A stretch of 64,000 nucleotides of DNA, from NCBI RefSeq assembly GCF_035582795.1, contig NC_134370.1, forward strand, positions 50,517,501-50,581,500. Reading direction: 5' to 3'. Origin of the DNA: Mycteria americana (Eukaryota; Chordata; Aves; Ciconiiformes; Ciconiidae). Below are positions 1 to 13,595 of the stretch, piece after piece. Position numbers and translations under genes: made by a program. The notes below the pieces were generated by a model. That model worked only from the letters and a program-made list of their open reading frames with translations, was not told the origin of the DNA and ran no database searches. Each line of letters begins with the position of its first letter. Within the stretch, counting starts at the first letter, position 1.

Positions 1-3000
1 AGCAATTTGATCCTGATCCAGCAATGTGTAGTAGCAATGCTGGTAACATAACTATGAACTGTGTTTTAGAGGTGCTCCTGGGTGTGTTTTCCTGAGCCAG
101 TACCAGAATAAACCCACAAATATCAGTGGAGAGGAAAATCAAGATCACTCAGCCTCAGACTAATATTCTGTCTGTAATATAAATTAGTTTAGATCACTGC
201 TTTGGAAAAACACTTACAAACTTCTAAATAGTTGTGCAGAAGGGTCATACTGAATAACAAACATCCAATATAGATTTTTAGTAGCTGGACCTTTTAACCC
301 ACATGTACAGAATTTGAGCACTGACTGAGAGTGTTAGGAACATAAGTGACATTACCTTCTGTCCAAACTGTCCAGCTATCACCAGCTGCCTTGAACAGTT
401 TCTGTCTCCCAGAAGTCAGATTCTGCATGTGGCTTGGCAGCTGAAAGGGAGTTATCAATCCTCAAGCCCCTTTGGTTCAGATAAAGCAACATGGCAGAAA
501 ATAAGTTTTGAAGGAACATTAACAATCTGCCAAGTTTAAAATACAGTCTTGTATGAACAGGAAAAAAATCTATTCACATGATTAAACAGAACTTTATGTT
601 TTATTGGGTAAAATAATGTACTTCAGAAAGAAAAAGGAAAAAAAAAATCTTGAATTTCAGAATCCATGACAGTTGAGAATGGCCTGGGGGTGAAAGTCAT
701 CCTCTGTGAAGAGCGTTACACATGTTTTAATGCATTTTTGGTGGACCTGTGAATCAAAGATGGCTTTCGGAATGAAGAAGATCCTGGAGAATCCCAATAG
801 ATTTTTGACAAACTACTAAATAAGATTCTAGCCTCCTTTTCTCTTTCACCAGCTTATCCTTTACTGAAGGAAGCTAAATGAAACAGTCTATTCAGACCAA
901 TTCAACTAATTTTGGGGATGCCTCCCTTCAGCCCAATACCTTCACTTCAGACAAGATAATTAACAGGTCCTTAAGCAGTAAAGTCACTTGCACTTGCTCA
1001 CAGGCAACCTAAGGCAAGGACTAGGCTAGGAGAGCAGAGGATCTGAGGCAGGAGCTTCCTGGGCTCCTGGGGTTGGGACATGCTGGTATACATAAATCTC
1101 TAGGAAATAAAATCAAGCCAACTCCAAGCCAAATAAACTTTCATAGGTATGTCCAACAGTCAGGAATGAAGTTACTGTTCCCCTATCAGAGACTTTTAAA
1201 TAAATACCTCACATGATGTATTTAATAGATGTCTCCAAATATGCACTTGAGTCAGGCAACGGGTAGAGATGTTGATAAAGCAGCTCATAAAACCCAACCT
1301 TTCCTTTCAGCTATGTCTGGTAGTTTCCCTATGTGGTCACAACAAATAATTGAGCAATGCTAGAAAAGTGAGAGCAGTGCTCTGCATGTTACACAGCCTT
1401 GGTTTGATACTTCAGGTTGTGACGTTGCTGAAGTTTGGTTGTTAAAGTGGAAACACTTCCCATAATCACTAATGCAGAAAAGTTGTTTCTTTTTCATGAA
1501 GGGGTTATCATGACATTAAAAATCAGTGATTTTGATAGAGGCTTTCAGGAACTCTGCAATTCTTATTTGCTCAAACAAAAGGCATTAATAAAGCCATAGC
1601 TGTCAATATAAAAGTAATCAAACTGTGTCAGCTCCTCTTTGAAGACAACACAGGTCTATTAAGATTTACTTACTCAGGCAGATGGACCAAGCTGATGCAT
1701 GGATTACCTTAGATATTGGAGACTCTTAAAGGATCTTCGTCTCCAGGGATAGAGGACTATGTTATTTTTTCCAAATGTCCAGAAGAAGAATGAGTGAATT
1801 CAAAGGAATATAGTCTCATTTAGGTTTGGACTGAACTCCCAACAGGGCCATGTCCTGAAGCTATAGAGGCCATGCCATTTGCACAATCCTAGGTTTTACT
1901 CTGGTGCCCTGACCTTTGTGTATATGCTAAATTCAAAAGCTTTCCACTACATCTGGCAGACAAAAAGAAGATGAAGAAAATTCATTTTCCCTTTCCTAAC
2001 AAAACAGAGTATTTAGCATTCCACATAAATTAGAACCAGGAAATAGGGATCTCATCCGTTAATTCAATTTAAAATTCTAAATGTTTTTGAAAGGTTTTTC
2101 ATCAGCCTATTTCAAAGCAATAATAAGTCTAAGGGTTTGGAGTTAGTCCTTACCAATATAAACAACTATAATTCTACTAGTTCCAGTGAAGATAAGACAA
2201 TTTATACTATCAGAAGGTGAGGTCTAGAAATACGTAAGCCATAGGTGTTCTAAATCCTATCAATCCTTCTCCCATCTTTGTTTTGTCCTGCTAAACTTTG
2301 CTCAGAAAATGACCTTGAGTACAACTGCTCCTTCCATTGTTAACCCTCTGACCTTCTAAACTAACATCCTTTGCTCTTTCTAATTTAGAAGGTTTCTGGG
2401 GCTTATTAACTAAACAGGCCAAGCGACCGTTCCCAACTGAAACCAGAGTCTCTGACAAGGAGGTCATTGTTTTCCAGGCTTCCTCCCTAGTACTAGATCT
2501 GCAGATTTCAGACTGAAAAGGAATAATGCAGACATTCTTTGTCTAAACATTATCTGGAAAGCATCAAGATAACTCAAGCCACTTCCTCGTCATTTAAGAT
2601 TTGAGGGGTCATCTCTAGGGGCGTAAGTGATTATGGCCATGATTTTCAAACTTGGATGCTGAAATTTGTAGCAAACTACATGATGAGGCATCTAAATAAA
2701 AGAACCTCAGTCTTCAGAATTAATAATAATTTTAACTCCCACTGATGTCAGTATAAGGAGAGGGTACTCAGCACCTCTGTGAAACGCAATTATTTTTACT
2801 TACGTGCCTCACTATACACTCAGATGAATAGCTGAAAGCAATCAAATTTGGAAAGTATGAACAAAACTCTCAAAAGAAGATGCTGTATTTAGGCTTCTAC
2901 ATTTATAGTTTAGGATCCATGTGATTTTCAAAAGTGCTTATGAGTGAAGTACCTATTTTTGAGAATTCTTTCCCTTTTCTTTAGGTAAGACATAAAAAGT

Positions 3001-5187
3001 CTAATGTTCTGACTGGTTGTACAGGTTGAGAGATCTTTGTATAATACGTCCTGGAAAAGCAGAAATTCTGGCCGAGATACAGGGACGTACTACTAGGGGT
3101 TTCAGTCCTTTAGGAACAGTAGACTTACATTTTTACATTCATGCAACCCATTAGTACAAATAAGTCACTTTCTACAGAACTTGTCTCATTTTTCTGAAGA
3201 GCCCCTTCCTCAAAAGAGCCCATTCAAAATCTAAGAATCTAAGAAATCCATTCTGTACATCTCAAAATGTCTTTGAACGCCTCTTATTTTAAAGATAATG
3301 GCAGTAAATTTACTGGAGTACTAAGGAGCCTGTAGTTTCTCCCACCAGCACCACCTAGTGCAGAGCACAATTCATGTCACTGCACCCACATGTAGCTCTT
3401 CCATCTGTATCCCAGATGCATTCAGCCTTGAGCAGTTTCCTATGAGCATCTTCCATCAATAATGTTAACAGGAAAAGCATGGGAGAAGAACAGGATATTA
3501 TGTCAAGTAATTTCAAGATATCAGCTCTCAAAGTAAGGCTAGGTGAAATACTACAACTGAATTTCAGGACGGTATTTTCATAAAAGCTGACATACAAACA
3601 ATAGGAAGTTTATTATATAGTTACACTATTAAAGGGGAATTGCTAAACTTTAAACTTGATTGTGCTGATGTAATCTCTCTACTGTTCAGAACAGAGGTGA
3701 CAGAAAAAGGGGCCACAGTGAAGCTGCAGGGATATTTACATTTTTATTTTAATGTAATATCAGTTTATTTTGCAAAGAGCATCAACATCTTTCCATTTCA
3801 GCAATCTAAACAGCAATCCCAAACTGCAGATTTTAGAGCAAAAAGCGAAACGCTTCCTTTTTACCATTAATTACTGTAGGTCACTGAATAAAGAGCACTT
3901 TCGTCATCTGAATGCAATTTCTGCCACCAGAGTGTCAGATGGCTATGGCTTTCCAACCCATTCAAGAGATTCTCCCTTTATAAGAGAAAAAAAAAGAAAA
4001 AAGAATGGCATTGTTTGTTCTATCATTTAGAGTGTTTGTGTCTGGGCAGATAGTTCATAAAAGGAGAAATGTCATTATGTGCACATTTTAAAAGCAATAC
4101 TAAGTCTACACCCAAAAGAAAAATTCAATAGTTCCATGTAAACAGCCAGACCTAAATCATAAAAGGGCGTATGAACACAGACAACACTAATCTTTTTCAA
4201 ATATGCACTTTTTTTAATATTGCATTAAAAAGGTCCTCCCAAGATGAAAGTCCCCATTATGCCAGATGCTATGGATGTAATTCTGTCTACATTTTTTCAT
4301 TCACAGATAATTGTGCATGATATTTTCTTGGTACAAACAAATCAATGTATGTATCTGGGACCCAGGCTGTTGAATCTCTGCTAAATGAAGGCTACAAGCC
4401 TAAGCAGAATTTCTAAAGAGAAATGGAACCCATATGTCAGAGACATAACTTCAGATTGTCACTGCTGGAAATGAGGAAATTGTAGCATATTGATTAATTT
4501 TGATTTTGCTTAATGAGCTACGACAGAAAGCCACTAAACTGAATGCATCTTCCTTTCTGGAACAAGAGGGGTTCTGCCCATAATACCACTGACTTTGAAT
4601 GGACTCTCTCTAATGTTTTTTTTTTGTTTTGTTTCTGAAATTCTGTGATCTACTGCCAGAGTAGTAGTAACGAAAAGACTTAGACTAACCAACTTAGAGA
4701 GAGAGAGAGTTTAGTAATGGAGGCTACTTTCCTGAACAAAGAGATGTTTGACTATCAGAAGCAAGATTACAGGGCAGACTGATCTAAAACAGGAGGGAAA
4801 GATTGGTAAATATCAAGGCAACTAAACTGTATTCAGGAGCTTGTGCTCCAGGAATCTGAACTCACTGTCTATTACGGACTTGATACACTATGGATTTCAG
4901 TAGACTGTGGCATAGGTGTAGCACAGCTGTGGCATAGGTGGCATAATGCTTAGGCAATCAGCCTATAGGATACCAAATACCTCTGCTTCCAGATGCCAGA
5001 TATGGGAGCTGTACCTGCAAAGCAAGAAACTGAGAGGTACGAGCATTGATCAATGGAGGGAACTAAGAACTGGATAGCATTCAGCACTTTGGTTCAGTCA
5101 CAAGGGAATGGTGCTCTCCTGGCAAGGTGCACAAGGACAGATTGTGACACCAGCTGCCATTATCTTTGTCCACTGTTATTCGTGTGA

Positions 5188-5226
5188 GAGGTTTGCTGGT
5201 CTTCTCAAGTGACACCAGCAAACCTC
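5188..5226. repeat. Perfect 13-bp inverted repeat (hairpin)
   Basis: GAGGTTTGCTGGT at 5188-5200 is followed by its exact reverse complement, ACCAGCAAACCTC, at 5214-5226, leaving a 13-nt loop. Either strand could fold into a stable stem. There is no open frame across it and no flanking duplication that would mark a transposon. It could be a structured RNA element, a protein-binding palindrome or chance. Confidence 0.6.
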
Positions 5227-8200
5227 GCTGCAAAAGAGCAACACCTTGCTGCTTATGATTTTGAGATACCCCAGTTCCAGAAACAATATTTGCCTTTGGG
5301 AAATGGGCTAAGCATTACAGACTTAATAATGAAATATTTACATTAATGCATTAGAACAATTATAGACACAAAAACCAAGGTTCACTATCCCTTTTAAGGT
5401 AAAGAGCATATAAGCTCCTCCTGACTTTCTGCTGTTAAATCAGACCTTCATTCTGATGATTTATTTCTTGCTTCAGAAAGACAATGCCTGCAGCTGTGAT
5501 TAGACAGAATACACTTTCGCAACAATCTCTAATGCACTTCCCATGTTTTTTAGTCTAATGACTGTGACAGAGTAGTTTGCTGCTGGCTAAAGGTTTCAAA
5601 TTCTGTTTTATCTGACAGTTCTAAAGGCTTGGTTGTACCATACTCACATGCAGTGAGTGGTATGACACTGACTATATATAGTATGCCACACCACTAGTCA
5701 CTTTGGGTAGGAAGAAACCCCATAAATATGTGTAATGTAGTACTGGCTTAAGCCATTATCTCATGCATCTGAAGTGACTCACATAGCCAGTTCAGCTGGC
5801 ACACATTTCAGATGGAGTTCCCAACCTTGGAAAAGGCTAGGCAAAAAAATAGGTGAAATATTTGACCAGTCATACTGTATGATCCTGCTGAGGGAGCCAG
5901 TCTGGGCAGCCAGGTCTCAAATATCATTCCTTCCTGTGGATGCTGTGATATTAATTATGTCTGACAAGAAGAGTAGGTGGGCCACCATGATAAATATGAA
6001 ACAGATTCACAATGGCAATGAAAAGCGAGACAGGAGCAGAAAGGATAAGTGACACACTGAAAAGACAAACAGACCGCTGACTACCTATGTGGGACTCTAA
6101 TTGAAGCAGTGCTGGTGGTATGCTTCCTGAAGCAAGAATTAAAAGCCCTCAGTACCTTGCAGGATCTGTAACTTGATTTTTTTGGCACAGGCCTTAGCTC
6201 TTCCCAATAAACACACCAGTAAGCTGGAAAAAAAGATCTGCACCACAGTCTCCCAATTCTAAATATGTATCAAAAGTGGAATGTAAATAGTACGTAAGGC
6301 CAGCTAGAGCTCATATAGCAGTAATTAAAGTGCATGACAGTCCTGACTATTTTATCTAGAAGACTGTTTACTGCTGCTTGTCACAGCCCAACAGCAGCAC
6401 ATCAACACTCTGGTTTCAGAATAGATTAAAACCTTTCATTTCCTGGCCTTGGGCGCTGACAGCTATAGAAAAGGGGAGGTCATTTATTCATTATATCAAT
6501 GCTTGTTTTGGAGTAGCTCTGCTCAATTGACTCTTTGTGATCTCTAGACATGTAATGTTGTAGCAGATGAGAATATTAGGATAGCACTGTGTGCATGTGT
6601 AGAAAGATGACGGGAGTATTAGAAACATTTACTTTACAAAGCTATCAGGCATACAAGCCAAGACATTGGAACAGTTTTTAAGTTCTTGGCATCTCCCCCA
6701 GACTAATTGTTTCACTTGTGGGACAAAAAGAAGTAACTGATATTTGGAATTTTATCAGAAGAATATAAAGAAAAATCACTTCCCTTAGCCTGCAACTTAA
6801 AAGAATGATACTGTAGGAATCTAATGTTTTAATACTACCTATCTGAATATTATGTTGACATAAAGCTGATATAATTTAAACGTGCCACAAACTAAGAAAA
6901 CAAATCATGTCTGTGATTTTCCTACAAATTCCTGTAAATGTAAAGAATTGGAGAAAAAATATTCTTCTGATATTCTTTTCAGCTTCTTTACTCTGTGAAA
7001 TGTAGGGTCCAGTAAACTCTGGTGTTGTCTTCAAATTCTCTTTGGAGCCAGCTCTGCCCTATAGGGTTAGTTTCAGTTTGGAGATGGGAGGGAAATCTAG
7101 TGAATCTTAACCAGGACTATGCATGGTCACTATGGTTGCCTGTGAGCATGCAGTAGCAGGATCACAGCATTTAGTTGTTCCACATCTCCTTTTATATCTT
7201 TACCAAATAAACAGTATAGAGAAAAGCATTTAAAAAAATAAGAGAAGTGGTAGCAAAGCCATAGACCTGCAGGAGGACTCCGTGCAGCACCTACTTCGGT
7301 TTTAAATGCATTGCTTTAAATTGATTCGGTTTTATGCCAGCTGTATCTCACCAGGGTGCATATTTACAGCAATAGCATGAAAGCAAACTCACACTTTTAA
7401 GTGAGATGCCAGAACTGGAATTTAATAAGGAAAAAAATTTGGAAAGAGAATTTTAAAAATCCTTGTTATATCCCCATCCTCACAGGAAAGCACATTGACA
7501 GAATAAGCCTCTGGGTCAGGCAAGAATAGAAAATAAAGCAGACACTATTGCACTTGCACGCTTCTAGAGGAATCCCTGCGGTATGAAGCACTGCGGGGGC
7601 CATGTGGCAGAAACACAGACTTCCATTGCAGATGCTAATATGGTCTGCTGCTTCAGGAAATCATTATTTCTCTACCACTTGGATCAGTTCTATGAAGATT
7701 AACTCCTACCAGAATGGATGTCACTGTACTGATATCTAAGAACTTCACCTGCCAAAAAAACAAATTAATGTCTTTCACATACATACACTTTAGTATACAG
7801 CACCTCCTCAGCATTTTTCCCTAATACACAGAACGGTGCAATCCTACAGGTAGAATAATAATACTTTATCTATGAGACTGATTTCACTGTTAAGCAAGCT
7901 TTTATAAAAAGGCAGTGTTTTAACTGGAGCATTATGAAAATTGAGCAATTTGCTATCACTTTCATTAAATGCATGTCACATTCATACACAAAGAATTTTT
8001 TCCCAACTTAGAAAGGTACTCTTAAATGAATGAACTCGTAATGCAATTGAAAATGGGGGAATATACTCAAAGGGAAAAGATAAGAAAAAGCAGCTAATTA
8101 CTTATTTGTGCCACTTTCAGAGTTTAACATATATTTTTTACATCATAGAGTCTACATAAACCATTGTTTTTCACCCTACACTATTTTAAAAACAAACTTC

Positions 8201-9932
8201 AGTAATCTCCAAGTTTTTAGTTATTATCTACTCCAAAGTAGTTAGTGCTAACTTTGTGATAAAGCATAATACACACAGAAACAGGTCTTTACCCACTATA
8301 CAAATAAACAAACCAACAGAGATGTACTATTCTTCATCATGGCAATGAATTTCAACTGCTGTTCTAGAAAAGTCTAAATCTTGGACTTGAAAGAAGCTGT
8401 TTTGTTCAGTGAAACTGTTAAATCCAATCATCTCTCAATGTTTGCATGATTCTCTGTGGCCACAAGAGCTACTTCTAGTTTATTTAATGATATTTAATTA
8501 AGTCTCCATTAACACTAATTTTTAAACAGTTTCATCATTACCAAGAATGACTGCTATTAACAGCAAAGAAGGTAGCCCTGGGCACAGGGAGATCAAAGCT
8601 TAATAAGTCAGCTTATTGCTTCAGCAGTGCAATTTTAAATCTATCTATATCTGTCTCTGAAAGCTTTCTAAACTAGCTAATGGTGCAGTATTATAGTTCT
8701 CATTGTATATGAGTTTAATTATGCTAATTATTCATAGTTTTCTTACGCCAGTTATTACAAAACACGAGCTGGTGATGTTACAGCAGTCAGGGCATTCATG
8801 CACAGGCATCTATTTACTTCATTTGTAATGCATGTTAACATGATGATACATCTGTTCTTGTTACTTTACTGTTTCAAAGGATACTGATTTTGAAGTTGAT
8901 CCAATGCTTTCATCTGGAGATTATTTATTATATAATAATAATTCAGAGCAGATTTTCCCTTACTCAGAATGGGTTGTATGCAATCTCTCAAGTATGCCCA
9001 TTGAAACCAAAGAGGCTACTTCAGGAGTAATATACTGTTGCACGTGAAAAAGAGAAGCAGACTCCAGCCCACAATTGTTGTTACCATGATTATTGCAGAA
9101 TCTATTATACTGAGTGAAAGACGATAAAAGGGCCAGAGTTCGTAGCTATGAATGGTCTTGAGAGTGAAGACAAGTAGCTTATGCTTAGCATGATAAAGAT
9201 ACGAGAACAAGTGAGTCCGTGCAGATGAGTCAGAATGGTTGTAGCAAAATCATTCTGGATAGAGCAATCCAAATCATCAAGACAGAGAAAAGAATATTAT
9301 AGCAGCAGAGACTCAAGTCCCAGGCTGAAAGTTTAGCCTTGTGGCTGTCATTATCATAGAGATATTATGGAGAAAGACTCTACACGCTTTAGAGACAGGC
9401 ATATAATAACACAGAAAAGATGCAAGTAAAATGTGAAGTCCAAGTCTGAGAAACAAACAAGAGAAACACACCAAATGATTATGTTTTCCTCAGTGACTGG
9501 GAAAGACAAAGAAATGGACTTAAGGCAGAAAGAAAGGAGACAGGGTATAGGGAAGATAATGAGCTCTTTTTGGCTAGGTTGAACTTCAGCTAGTTATTAG
9601 GCCTTTAATGAAAAAGGTAGATCTAGGGGATACAAGTACAGTGATTCCAATTGAAATTGTAGGGGGAAATGACATTACTCAGAGATAATGTAAGATGAGC
9701 GAGAAAGAAAGGAGATTTACTTCAACAAATATGCTTTAATAATTATATGCTGTTACTAATTTTACACTCATTTTACAAGGTCAGTTCTACCTGCAAGTAC
9801 AACTGAACAAGTACAGCTACACGCAGAATGTATTTTCTTTGAAATAGTGGGGAGCCAGAGACATCAAGGGGACATTTGCCTCTACACAGAGATGGGGATC
9901 TCCAGAAGAAATCTGCAATCACCTACTAGAAC

Positions 9933-9968
9933 TCAGAACAAATCCAGGGGTCCTTGGATTTGTTCTGA
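9933..9968. repeat. Perfect 14-bp inverted repeat (hairpin)
   Basis: TCAGAACAAATCCA at 9933-9946 pairs without mismatch with TGGATTTGTTCTGA at 9955-9968 across an 8-nt loop (GGGGTCCT). The arms stop pairing at both ends. The stem is shorter than a typical pre-miRNA stem of about 30 bp, so a microRNA is unlikely. No gene is seen around it. Confidence 0.65.
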
Positions 9969-12900
9969 ATCCTCAAGTTTGTTCTTCCTTCTCTATTTCA
10001 GCTATATATTTAGAGACTGATTTTCTGCAATGCTCATTGTCTTATGGTGCAAACTTTATTTACACTCCACATGAATCCTTTATCACACACAGGCCTCATA
10101 TAGGATGCAAAGGGATGCCAGTTCTACATTCCTGGACCTCTGATATCAGTGGTTTTAATTATAACAATTTTGCAAGAAAATATGCACCTAAACCACACAT
10201 ATTATGCCTACAGCATTAATTTATCTGAGCATGTGTGCTTGCAGTGGAATGCACTGCAATGTTATTAACATTCTGAATATCTTAACCTGCAGATAAACAT
10301 GTCTCTGACCAGAATTCAGTATATGGTGTATGTTTCAGAACATGGGTCACGGATTTTGGTTTCATCAGAGATTAAAACAAAATATATCCACTCCAAAAAG
10401 GAAAGGTTATGGCTGTTCTTGCAAGGAGTTTGGCATGATGTAAAAAAAATTTGTTGTCTTGACAGGATTGCGCTAGGGCAGGACCATCTGAATTTCTGGG
10501 GCAGAAACTCTAGAATTTCTCAACTTCTTTTTTAGGCAGTTATCTAAAAGAGAAGGAGGGGATGAAGGAAACTCTGGAAAGAGGAGTAATCATGATCCCC
10601 AGCCACTGTGTATGCAGCAGCATCAGTTCATGGAGAGCAAGCTGCAGCAATATCATGGGTAGCAGAGAGCACACCCTCTGCCTTTCCCTCCAGCCCTCCT
10701 CTCTCCCACTAGACATGTTGAAGTTCTGGTTCCCAGGGACCCAGTATCTGCCTATACTGCCCAGCTTGTCTCCTCTTGCCTCAGCAAAGTGGTCTGTGTG
10801 ACTTACACTAGCTAGACTTCACCACAGAGAAGCAGGTAAAGAAGCAGTAGCCTAGGGCTGTTTCCTTTCTTGCACAGTGTAGCAGTCTGAGAAAGTTCAG
10901 ATCAACCTGGGAGGATGGTCATTTCCATGCTAATTCGGTGTGTATCTCAGATTTCCCTGCTCATCTTCCCCTTTGCTTATGGACTGCCTCTCAGATCTGT
11001 TTTACCAATCAAAACATAGTCCAATTAGGTTTTCAGCAGTTTGCTGGAACGTCGGTCAATGAAGCACTTGGAAGGACCTGAGATTGTGTTTTCCAAGAGA
11101 TTTAATTCCTTCAAGGGCAGAGCCTTTCTTTGCTGCCTCACACCTCCCTCTTGAAAACATTGGAACATTCGGGGAACTGTCACATTGGATTTTGTTACCA
11201 TGCTCTAATGCAAGGAGACTGGAAAGTGACCCAATTCATACAAAAAAAAATCCAGACCAGCAACAACAAAAAGAATTTGTGCAGGCACCAATGCAAAGAT
11301 GGCAAAGTAAAGGGGATTGTGTTTACTCAGCAAGCTGATATTTTCTTTAAGGAGCTAGACAATGTAAAAGCCTCACAGACAAACTCACTCTGTTAACAAT
11401 TGAATTTTGTCCACTTCCTTTTGGAGGAAATCTAGCTCTCAAATTCAAGATACTGGTCACTGAAGACTGCTTTTATTCAGTCTTTCTAAGGTAAAACTGT
11501 CCACTGAAACCCATGACTTACAGTCTGCATCTCTTTAAATCAGCACCTTATCAGCAGTTGCTATAACATATTTCTGTTACCACATGTAATAAACCCAGGA
11601 ACTTCCCTTCTCTGGAAAAGAAGCTGTTCTTGCTGTGATTTACACAGAAGGAGAGGTGAATACACATGCAACATAATTGGCCATGGCTGACATTGTGCTG
11701 AGGATAGCCAGCCAGGTTTACTAGTCTTCTGCTTACAAGGTCAGGAGGAGGATGAGTAGGTTCTAGCTATCCGGGACTTAAGGCTCCAAAGTATGTCAGA
11801 TTGTAGCTCACATTACTAAGTCTCCTTTAGCTTTTGTGCATTACTCTCCCAGCAAAGGCCTTCTCCTGGGCATTGCTTAGTTCCTCAGGAGCCAAAACCT
11901 GGCATAAGAAGCAGCATATAGAAACAGGAGACAACTGGTCGTTGATACTTACCCTGGAAATCTGTAATTTGTTTTTCCTTCACATTGTAAATTATTCCAA
12001 TTCTAAACACGTGCTGGAAAAGCTGCTTTTCAAAATCTAAAACTGCTGCAGAGGATCATGTGCCAATATTTAGACCACCCGGCTATGAAGCTGAATTTCC
12101 CATTCTCTCTTCTGATGTTTGATAGAGCACCTTTTATATTGAAAAGTGACTCTTCTCACAGAGGGCCCCAAAACCCACACACATTTTATCAAAATGCATG
12201 GAGACTCTAGTAGGAACATCCCCAGTTCAGGAACTGAAGAATCTGACCTAGGCAAAACATCAGCCTAAAATATCTCCTTAAAATTGATTCTTCAGGATTT
12301 GGGCAACAATCTGCACTGAGGAAATGGGAGAGGGCTTTTATTACCTTCATCTCCTGTTATTAAGGCTCAGAACCAGCAACATACTTAAGCATCATGCTTC
12401 AAAATACTTTTACTTCAGTGTTAAAACACTTAGTGTTAGTGTATGCTTAAATACTCTGCTGGATCAGGACCTGAGCACACTTGTATGTACTTAGTTCAGT
12501 AATGCAAAAGAGCCAGCCAAATCCCTCTACTTTCTGAGCGTTCTCATAAAATCCCTGTTTATAATGGCAGTCCAGACAGGACCACTGCTGTCCCTTCTCT
12601 TATTCAATACTGAGCTACTGGGCCAAAACTATAGTTCTCTGCTTTCTAAGATTGTGTTCATGTGGGCAAGAACTGGAACTGTGTTTGCCTGTTTGCACTA
12701 GACTGGTGAATGCTATGCTGGCCAACACTCACGTGTTTTTACTACCACCTTGCTTGGTGGTAAAATTTCTACGATACAGCTTTTACTGTCAAACTGCCAG
12801 TTACAGAATTGTACCAATCCCATATGCTATTACAGTGATACACTGTATATCACAGTAATATCCAGCCGTGGCACTCAAATTTGAAATATCCCAGTCATTT

Positions 12901-13531
12901 TTATGGTGGCTGTAGCACTTCAAACAATGAACTGCTAAATCTCTGCCAGTAACCAACATATGAACTAAGACTAGTAAATGAGAGCTACTGATTGCACTTC
13001 ACGAAATTTGATGGTGCATTGCAAGGGCGTAAAAGATCACTCTCTTCGCTCCTGACCTCAGAAGTTTTGGGGTCAGTGGGTAATTGTTTTCATGCAGGAT
13101 CAGCTCTGGCCTAAGTGTCATTACAGAAATGCTGTGCATGACTTCCTTCCATTAGGCAGCATGAAGAGCTGTAGCTAACTGCATCACAGATGCAAATACA
13201 GCTCAGTACAGCTGCATAAACTAGTTGTCCTCTTTCAGACAAAGGCAGAAGGCACTGACTCCTGTGCAGTGCAAAAGCCACTTCACTAACACTTGTCAAA
13301 CTTCATACAATGAGCACATTTAGGGGTTCCTCACCCTTAGTACCTCTAAGTCTACCCTTGAGGGCCAAGACACTACAGGGAAAATTGTGCACTCAGTATT
13401 TTCAATGCATCCATCTCTGAAAGAAAACCTTTCCTCAGGAGTTTCCCACCATGGTTTTGGGAACTTGCAAGTCCAATTTGGAAGGGACACTTGCATTTTA
13501 GACAGTATTTCTAAGCCACCAAAATTCAAGA

Positions 13532-13595
13532 ATCTCTTACCAAGAGTTCCAGGAAACTCTTACCAAGAATTTCCAACAGTACCAAGGGTTCCAGG
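13532..13595 (+). repeat. Short imperfect tandem repeat, about 22-bp unit
   Basis: About three diverged units of a roughly 22-bp sequence lie end to end. Each contains TACCAAG followed by a TTCCA-type core (TTACCAAGAGTTCCAGG, TTACCAAGAATTTCCA, GTACCAAGGGTTCCAGG). It reads as a degenerate minisatellite. The open frame over it (13387-13641) has no family resemblance and is probably incidental. Confidence 0.5.
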